From Candidatus Koribacter versatilis Ellin345 (lineage in GTDB: Bacteria; Acidobacteriota; Terriglobia; Terriglobales; Acidobacteriaceae), in assembly GCF_000014005.1 (NCBI RefSeq), contig NC_008009.1, positions 248,001 through 312,000 of the forward strand: a DNA stretch of 64,000 nucleotides, written 5' to 3'. The notes beneath the pieces were generated by a model. The model searched no databases. It was not told the origin of the DNA and saw only the letters and a list, made by a program, of their open reading frames with translations. Of this stretch, positions 58,628 to 64,000 are shown piece after piece (position 1 is the first letter of the stretch; each line of letters begins with the position of its first letter). The position numbers were made by a program, and so were the translations under genes.

Positions 58628-60268
58628 TCATTTGTGGCTCACGCGCCAGATTGCGTTCGATCCGTCGTCCGTGATCAACAACGATCCATCCGGCGCGACG
58701 GTCACGCCCACCGGACGCCCCCATACGTTTCCATCCGGTGTTACGAATCCGGTCACAAAATCCTCATACTCGCCGGTCGCATGATTCGTCTGGTGTAGCG
58801 GCACGCGAACTACTTCGTAGCCCACGCGCACCGCCTTGTTCCACGAGCCGTGCTCGCAGGCGAAGATGTCGCCCTGGTACTCCGCCGGAAATTGTTTGCC
58901 GTTGTAAAACGTCATTCCCAGCGACGCGCTGTGCGGCTGGATCAGCACATCCGGCACAATGACCTTATTCTTCAGCTCCGGATGCTTGCCCTTGTGCCGC
59001 GGGTCCTGGTTTCCGCCGATGTAGTAGTACGGCCAGCCGTAGAAACCGCCTTCCTGCACGTGCGTGATGTAGTCGGGCACGAGGTTGTCGCCGAGAGCAT
59101 CGCGCTCGTTGATCGAAGTCCACAGCTCGCCGGTCTGGGCATTCACCGCAAGTCCGACAGGATTGCGAATGCCTGCCGCGAACACGTGCACGTTGCTGCC
59201 ATCGGGATTCGCCGCGAGGATGTTCGCGCGGTTCTTCTCGCCGGTGTTCTCTTCGGGATCGTCCACATTCGATTCCGAGCCCACGGCGATGAACATCGTC
59301 TTGCCGTCGTTACTGAAGCGAACGTTGCGCGTCGAGTGACCTCCGGTCGGCAGGTCCACCAGCTTCTGTGCTTCGCCCCGCGCCTTCAGGTCGCCGTTCG
59401 TGTAGTGATAGCGCACCACGGCGTTGGTGTTGCCGATATAGATCCACTCTGGATTCGGCCCCGGCGGATAGAACGCGATTCCGAACGGCTCCTTCAATCC
59501 GCTTAAGAAGACTGAAGTCTGCTGCGGCTTTCCGTCGGCAGTCATGCCGCGGAAGATCTTGATGTTCCCGGGTTCGGTCTCGGCGACGAAGATATCGCCA
59601 TTCGGCGCGGTAACAATCTCGCGCGGATTGTTCAGGTTGCTTGCGAACACATCGATCTTGAAATCCGGCAGTACCTGCGGCCACGCATTCTGCGGACGCG
59701 GCACTACGTGCGGACCATTGCCCGCCGACTTCGTCGCATAGGGCGGCGGCAAATCTTTCGCTGTAATCTTGCGGACCGTCCCCGGCTTCTCATCGCGGTA
59801 GTCAATAAAGGGCCCGTTGCCGGAAGCCTTCGGCAGACTCGCCGTCGTAGTGGAAGCCGCCGCACTTGCTGGCGCCGCAGCCCCGGCAGTCTTCATCGCC
59901 CGGATGTACCTCACCACCTGCCAGCGCTGTCTTTGCGGCAGGCCTTTCCACGACGGCATGCCGTTGTTCTCATCGCCGTTGGTGATGAACCAGAACAGTT
60001 CTCCGTCCTTCGCTTCCTGCGCCTTGCCAGTCTTCAGCGACGGAACATTTCCGGTGCCCGCGCCATCGGGCCCGTGGCAGGCAGCGCAGTTCTGCGAATA
60101 GATGTTCTTACCGGCTTTGATCGCCGCAGCGTCTCCAGCGACGGGGTTCTTCGTTGCCGCCGCGGAGGCAGGGGCGTTATGAAATGCTTTGTTCTGGGCG
60201 ATGGCGAATACAGCGAGCAACAATGAAATTCCGATAACAGAAATAGAGCGGGTTCGCGAAACCTGCAC
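58628..60268 (-). CDS. Cytochrome c-PQQ sorbosone dehydrogenase-like protein
   Basis: A 546-residue exported fusion. After a signal peptide (ISVIGISLLLAVFAIAQ) a class I cytochrome c domain has the heme site QNCAACHGPDGAGTGN (CAACH) with its Met ligand in NNGMPSWKGL (about residue 107). Residues about 160-546 are a soluble PQQ-dependent aldose/sorbosone dehydrogenase propeller: SNLNNPREIVTAPNGDIFVA, FGIAFYPPGPNPEWIYIGNT, THVQEGGFYGWPYYYIGGNQ and WGRPVGVTVAPDGSLLITDD. It should oxidise a sugar or alcohol in the periplasm and pass electrons to its own heme. GTG 60268 has GGAGG five bases upstream and is the best start. Confidence 0.88.
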   Translation of the reverse strand: MQVSRTRSISVIGISLLLAVFAIAQNKAFHNAPASAAATKNPVAGDAAAIKAGKNIYSQNCAACHGPDGAGTGNVPSLKTGKAQEAKDGELFWFITNGDENNGMPSWKGLPQRQRWQVVRYIRAMKTAGAAAPASAAASTTTASLPKASGNGPFIDYRDEKPGTVRKITAKDLPPPYATKSAGNGPHVVPRPQNAWPQVLPDFKIDVFASNLNNPREIVTAPNGDIFVAETEPGNIKIFRGMTADGKPQQTSVFLSGLKEPFGIAFYPPGPNPEWIYIGNTNAVVRYHYTNGDLKARGEAQKLVDLPTGGHSTRNVRFSNDGKTMFIAVGSESNVDDPEENTGEKNRANILAANPDGSNVHVFAAGIRNPVGLAVNAQTGELWTSINERDALGDNLVPDYITHVQEGGFYGWPYYYIGGNQDPRHKGKHPELKNKVIVPDVLIQPHSASLGMTFYNGKQFPAEYQGDIFACEHGSWNKAVRVGYEVVRVPLHQTNHATGEYEDFVTGFVTPDGNVWGRPVGVTVAPDGSLLITDDGSNAIWRVSHK

Positions 60269-60619
60269 GAAGACCTCCAGCGGAATTGGGAAAAACATGC
60301 CGTGCGAGCACACGGCAACTTAGGCATTGGATGTCGCCGGGCAAACCATGATTCCGGCGTCCACAAATTATTGCAGAGCGGCGCTTCGGCGACCGGCCGC
60401 TATCATAAATGTTTCCGCAAAAGGTTGATCGGCAGGGACTTATCGGCGTTCGCCGTTCCGCCCCAGGAATTTGAGCAGCTTTGTTCCGATTGCGCTCCCG
60501 CAACGAAATATAGGTATCGGACGAAAGTGAGAACTTTCGTTCAACACGGCTTGGAGGGGAACCAGGCCAGTGTTTCTCGGGGGAAGTCTCGCTGGAGAAA
60601 CGAGACTTCTCCTTTTTAT
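60269..60619. other. 351-base gap with a possible small RNA
   Basis: No gene is seen. At 60521-60540 a perfect hairpin ACGAAAGT-GAGA-ACTTTCGT stands alone; at 60583-60609 a second one, GAAGTCTCG / CGAGACTTC with a 9-base loop, is followed by CTCCTTTTTA on the plus strand, which looks like an intrinsic terminator. Nothing coding on the plus strand needs it, so a short RNA ending at about 60617 is possible. No convincing promoter is seen. Confidence 0.4.
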
Positions 60620-63331
60620 TTACGGCTCTCCCGACAGCGAAAACGCCGCCCACAGCAGCGGCGATTCCGGCAGCGTCACCGGCCCCAGCGCTGTCTTCGC
60701 CTTGAGCTTTCCCGCCCGCAGATCGCGCATCACCGCGAGTTGCGCGTTGCGCAGCGCCACCGCGCGCGTCCTGCCGGCATTCAACTCGCGATAGAAATGC
60801 GGCAGCAACGCGGAAGTCGGCTCATCGGCCACATCCCACAATGTCGCGACGAACGAAGCTGTGCCGGCGTAGAAAAATGCGCGGCTGAAGCCATCAATTC
60901 CGTCACCGGTGATTTTGCCCAGGCCAGTGCGACACGCGCTCAGCACGACTAACTTCGTATGCAGCTTCAGCTTGTAGATATCGCCGGAGGTCAGCCGCGT
61001 CGGCTCGTGGGTGGTCGCGCTCGGATAGAGAAGCAGGAAACTTTGCCGCGGGTCCGCGTCGTCCAGTACCGCGTGGGTGGCGAAGTGCACTACGGTCGCG
61101 CCGCGAAGCGCGTCGTTCACCGCGGCGTCGCTCGAACCCGCGTTTGCGAACGCGGTCACTGCATCGGGCGGCAACAATTTCTCGATCGCCTTCACCTCGC
61201 GCAGCGTGGCGGGAAGTTCCGGCAGTGTCACGCCATTGCTCAACTTCACGCCGCTCGCATTCGCCACCAGCAGGTAGTGCTGCGTCTGTTTCTCCGCGCG
61301 CTGCTCGTTTTCGCGCGTGTATTGCAGGAGTGCCGATGCCGGGACGGTGTGCAGCGCATATCGCTCCAACAGATACTGGCCCTTAGCGTCGGTGAGCGCC
61401 GCAAACGACAGGCGGAACAACTCGTGGTGCGGAATGATTGTCAGCAGCGCGCCCTGTTCGCGAGGAAGGTAGCGCTCCACCGGCGTCACCAGCAACTTAT
61501 AAAGCGTTCGCCACGCGGAAGAACCCTGCGCTTCAGTGCCGACTTCCTTCGCACCGCGCGCGGCAGCAGACTGCACCGGCACTTCAGCTTTCTCTTTTAC
61601 CGGTTCGTTCTTCAGTGTCCGCGCCACCAGCGCGGCTAGCCGCTTGCGTTCCACCGGCACGCGGACTTCGTGCACGTCGTCGTTCTGCGACACGATCCAG
61701 ATGTAGAGGGCGTCGTTGGTCGCCCAGTACGAAACGATTGTCGATTTATACCGTTTCGCGGCTTCGACCATCTGTTGCGTGCTGAAGGGCGCGGCCGACA
61801 CGTAGCTCGCGAAGCTCGGGTCGTTAATCACCACGTTCTTTACTTCGTGGGAGTCCCCCGCCTGCTGCGTGCCCATCAGATCGAGGAAGGCGCGCGCCCG
61901 GCCTTTTTCCGCGGTCTCCAGCGCCTCACGTTGCCGGTCCATTTTTGTCAGCACCTCAATGCTGACGTCGTACAGGTCCTGGATGCGCTCGTTGTAACCC
62001 TGTTTGCGCGCGTCGTCTGGGACAAGGTGGCTGCGGATCTCCTCGCGGATCGCCATCGCCTCGCGAATATCGGCGAGCGCGTGCTCATAGCCTTGCTTCT
62101 CAGTCGCGACCCCGGCGCGTGTTTCCAGAGCATCGGCAAGATTGTCCTGGTTCTTGTTCTTGCGGCACACGTTCACCGCGGCTTCCGCGGCGTCGTAGGC
62201 TTCTTCTTTGCGTCCGAGATGAAAGAACGCACCCGCGAGCTGGTTTTCGCGGAAGCAGAGTTGGTATTCGCTGGGCTTCTTAGCGATGACCATCTGCAAC
62301 TGTTTCGCGGCCCTGTCGTACTGCTTGAGTCTAAGAAGTTCGCCGCCGATGTTGCCTTCGAGGAATGGAATGAACTGTTCCGCGCCGATCGCCTTCGCCT
62401 GCGCCAGGGCCTTCTCATATTGCGCCAAGGCTTTCGGGTGCTCCTCCATCGCCTCGTAGGCAACCGCAATCGCATTCATCGTCTGGATTGCGTACTCGTG
62501 ATCGCCGATAGCATTTTGTATTCGCAACGCCTCGTCGTAGTGCTTGAGGGCAATCTTCGGCTGCCCTTGCATCCGCTCCAGGCGCCCCATGCTCACCAGC
62601 AAGGTCCCAAGCACCTGGTTGTCGCAGCCGCACTCTTTCAGGATCTTCCGGGCGCCTTCGTAGTGCGCGAACGCGTCGGCGAAATGTCCGGCCTGGAAGT
62701 CGTTGTCGCCCCATAAATGAAGGATCGCACTCTCGGAGCCGGGCAAGTGGAGAGCGTGGGCCTGATCGATGAGTGCTTTGATCTCCGCTTCCGGCGGGCT
62801 CGCCTGGTTCATCAGGATCGCCGAGACCTGCACCTCAAGCGCGCGTCCCTGGTTCCCGGTCGCCGCGAAATCTTTGGAGGACTGCATCGCCAGCGCAGCC
62901 GCTTCCTCCGGCTTACTCGACCGTCGCAGGCTCTGCGCAAGCATGTAGCGCGACTGCGCCAAGGCATGGGTTGCGCCGATCTCGGCGAACCGGTCCACTG
63001 CGTTTTTCAAGTGTTGCTGGATATCGGCGTTTTTTGCCCGGTCCGTCGCTGCCGCGATGCCGTATTCCGCAAGCGCTTCACCGCACTTGTCCTGTTTTTC
63101 TTTGGCAAGTGCCAATGCGCTGGTGAACGCGTCGGCATTCTTCGCCGGATCGACGTAGCCCGTCGTCAGCAGCGCGGAGACATCCGCATTGTTGGGGTCG
63201 GAGAAGGTAAGGTTAGGCTTGGTTTTTGGGTCGAACGCGAGATCGCAACCAGCTGCGTCAGGTTGCGCGGCCGCAATTACTGGTACGAACAGCCCAATGA
63301 AAACAAGACGGCGGAGAAATCCCAGGAGCAT
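60620..63331 (-). CDS. CHAT-domain protein with TPR array
   Basis: A 903-residue exported protein (signal FLRRLVFIGLFVPVIAAAQ). Residues about 40-480 are TPR-like helical repeats (for example HYEGARKILKECGCDNQVLG, HYDEALRIQNAIGDHEYAIQ, QYEKALAQAKAIGAEQFIPF). Residues about 560-900 are a CHAT (caspase/HetF-associated with TPRs) peptidase domain: the catalytic His in VVHFATHAVLDDAD (about 750) and Cys in LVVLSACRTGLGKI (about 799), with the family end TLWDVADEPTSALLPHFYRE and SPLLWAAFSLSGEP. It should be a periplasmic, regulated Cys protease. It lies 22 bases after the TPR gene at 63354, in the same operon. Confidence 0.9.
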   Translation of the reverse strand: MLLGFLRRLVFIGLFVPVIAAAQPDAAGCDLAFDPKTKPNLTFSDPNNADVSALLTTGYVDPAKNADAFTSALALAKEKQDKCGEALAEYGIAAATDRAKNADIQQHLKNAVDRFAEIGATHALAQSRYMLAQSLRRSSKPEEAAALAMQSSKDFAATGNQGRALEVQVSAILMNQASPPEAEIKALIDQAHALHLPGSESAILHLWGDNDFQAGHFADAFAHYEGARKILKECGCDNQVLGTLLVSMGRLERMQGQPKIALKHYDEALRIQNAIGDHEYAIQTMNAIAVAYEAMEEHPKALAQYEKALAQAKAIGAEQFIPFLEGNIGGELLRLKQYDRAAKQLQMVIAKKPSEYQLCFRENQLAGAFFHLGRKEEAYDAAEAAVNVCRKNKNQDNLADALETRAGVATEKQGYEHALADIREAMAIREEIRSHLVPDDARKQGYNERIQDLYDVSIEVLTKMDRQREALETAEKGRARAFLDLMGTQQAGDSHEVKNVVINDPSFASYVSAAPFSTQQMVEAAKRYKSTIVSYWATNDALYIWIVSQNDDVHEVRVPVERKRLAALVARTLKNEPVKEKAEVPVQSAAARGAKEVGTEAQGSSAWRTLYKLLVTPVERYLPREQGALLTIIPHHELFRLSFAALTDAKGQYLLERYALHTVPASALLQYTRENEQRAEKQTQHYLLVANASGVKLSNGVTLPELPATLREVKAIEKLLPPDAVTAFANAGSSDAAVNDALRGATVVHFATHAVLDDADPRQSFLLLYPSATTHEPTRLTSGDIYKLKLHTKLVVLSACRTGLGKITGDGIDGFSRAFFYAGTASFVATLWDVADEPTSALLPHFYRELNAGRTRAVALRNAQLAVMRDLRAGKLKAKTALGPVTLPESPLLWAAFSLSGEP

Positions 63332-63353
63332 TTGGGGAACCCGAACTCAGGGG

Positions 63354-64000
63354 CTACTTGAGTTCGGATTCTAACTTGCAGGCTCGCTCCGTGTAAGTGC
63401 TTTTTCCTTCACAAAGTTGCTGGAGCAGCGGCTGTGCCGCCTCGTGGTCCTTCAGGCGAAGACTCGCCGCAGCGAGATACCACTGCGCATCGGACTGGCG
63501 TCCGCCCTCGAGTTCGTTAGCGGCAGCGCTCAAATCCGCGGATGCTTCCTTGTTTTGATTCAACAGAAGCTCGCTGATGCCGAGGTACAGCCGCACCGTG
63601 CCGTCCTTGGGATATTTCTGGGCCAGCGCTTTGAGCTGTTGCACTGCGGACGCATAGTCGTCGCCTTGATACTTCGCCAACGCTTTGGCTAGCTCGGGAC
63701 CGGATGGCTGCGAACCGTTTCCTCCACGAGTCGCGAGCAGAGAAGTGGGATCCACGCGGATCGGCAACTTCTCCACCTTGATTTCCTGAGGCGGCTTTAC
63801 ATAGACGATGAGAGGCCCTTGAGCGGGCGTTTCCGGTTTCGGCACCCTGATCAGTACGAATGCAATCGCAGCAGCGGCGGCCACTGCCAGTGCCGGCACC
63901 CACCACTTCCTCGCTGGTTCAAAGGCGCGTGGCGCATTGCGTGCGATTCGAACACGAATGCTTGCCGATTCCGCCGGAGACAGCTCGCCGTACTCAATTG
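63354..64000 (-). CDS. Membrane protein with TPRs, 5' end outside the window
   Basis: The frame is open from base 64000 to a stop at 63354, giving 215 residues of a longer protein. The visible N-part (YGELSPAESASIRVRIARN) recalls the helix after the zinc-binding part of anti-sigma factors, which would lie outside the window. One membrane helix follows (WWVPALAVAAAAAIAFVLI), then a Pro-rich linker and TPR-like repeats (AKYQGDDYASAVQQLKALAQ, RLYLGISELLLNQNKEASAD, AQWYLAAASLRLKDHEAAQP). It may sense the periplasm and hold a sigma factor (inference). The CHAT gene follows at 22 bases, so the two are one operon. Confidence 0.75.
   Translation of the reverse strand, partial: IEYGELSPAESASIRVRIARNAPRAFEPARKWWVPALAVAAAAAIAFVLIRVPKPETPAQGPLIVYVKPPQEIKVEKLPIRVDPTSLLATRGGNGSQPSGPELAKALAKYQGDDYASAVQQLKALAQKYPKDGTVRLYLGISELLLNQNKEASADLSAAANELEGGRQSDAQWYLAAASLRLKDHEAAQPLLQQLCEGKSTYTERACKLESELK

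Noticed and set aside
1-64000. CRISPR arrays, tRNA, rRNA, insertion sequences and prophage genes
   Set aside because: I found no direct-repeat array, cloverleaf-like sequence, transposase or phage structural gene anywhere in the window.

Overview
The window looks like chromosomal DNA of an acidobacterium of the Terriglobales/Koribacter type. The evidence is inferential: high GC, a diderm envelope gene set (lpxA, fabZ, bamA, ompH, TonB, an OmpA-like protein), an 805-residue MacB-like permease of the 'ADOP' kind that is multiplied in acidobacterial genomes, a kinase fused to a TolB-type propeller, and the cdaA-cdaR-glmM module. I see no rRNA, tRNA, CRISPR array, insertion sequence or prophage. 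Gene order is mostly short operons of housekeeping genes separated by small uncharacterised genes.

Layout. 1-3.1 kb: lipid A/fatty acid genes (lpxA, fabZ), a divergent M20 peptidase and tatA. 3.2-10 kb: a BamE-like lipid-facing protein, a frameshifted BrnA-type antitoxin remnant behind maf, treZ, gluconokinase with a divergent sugar-acid transporter, and lepA. 10.3-15.6 kb: TonB, a DUF1801 protein, ompH/skp and bamA. 15.9-20.7 kb: small proteins (a zinc finger, an RRM protein, a YbjN-like secreted protein) and a CPA2 antiporter. 20.8-25 kb: a thioesterase, recA, pyrH and frr, with two paralogous Cys-rich small proteins lying between pyrH and frr. 25-33 kb: a DUF885 peptidase, a Ser/Thr kinase, MerR, fabG, an XRE regulator and a NarL-type response regulator. 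33-38 kb: an MXAN_5187-like protein, a GIY-YIG-like protein, an OmpA-like protein, ogt and paiB. 38.2-42.6 kb: glmM, cdaR, cdaA and xseA. 42.7-45.7 kb: a double-receiver/PEP-synthase-like protein. 45.8-51.2 kb: a GntR-ROK kinase-DAHP synthase operon opposite an ABC exporter, with a regulatory gap between them. 52-64 kb: a deacetylase-caspase-TPR fusion, the ADOP permease, a bicupin, a cytochrome c/sorbosone-dehydrogenase fusion, and a CHAT-TPR protein with a TPR/anti-sigma-like partner.

Most unusual content. (i) A secreted protein joins a NodB-type polysaccharide deacetylase, a caspase-like C14 domain, a coiled coil and TPRs (51988-54603). (ii) A 995-residue protein joins two receiver domains, one lacking the phospho-acceptor, to a PEP-synthase ATP-grasp domain without the phosphohistidine domain (42737-45724). 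(iii) Four copies of an intergenic repeat have near-constant flanks around a hairpin whose two arms change together. (iv) The 559-base gap between the GntR gene and the ABC exporter holds four GCTATA-type boxes, two of them at promoters, and a strong intrinsic terminator in the exporter's leader.

Regulation visible in sequence: good intrinsic terminators after tatA, ompH, recA, frr, the XRE gene, the OmpA-like gene and the cytochrome c gene; a MerR-type 19-base-spacer promoter ahead of a probably leaderless merR; and many TTG/GTG starts supported by ribosome binding sites. All names rest on reading motifs by eye; no database search was run.
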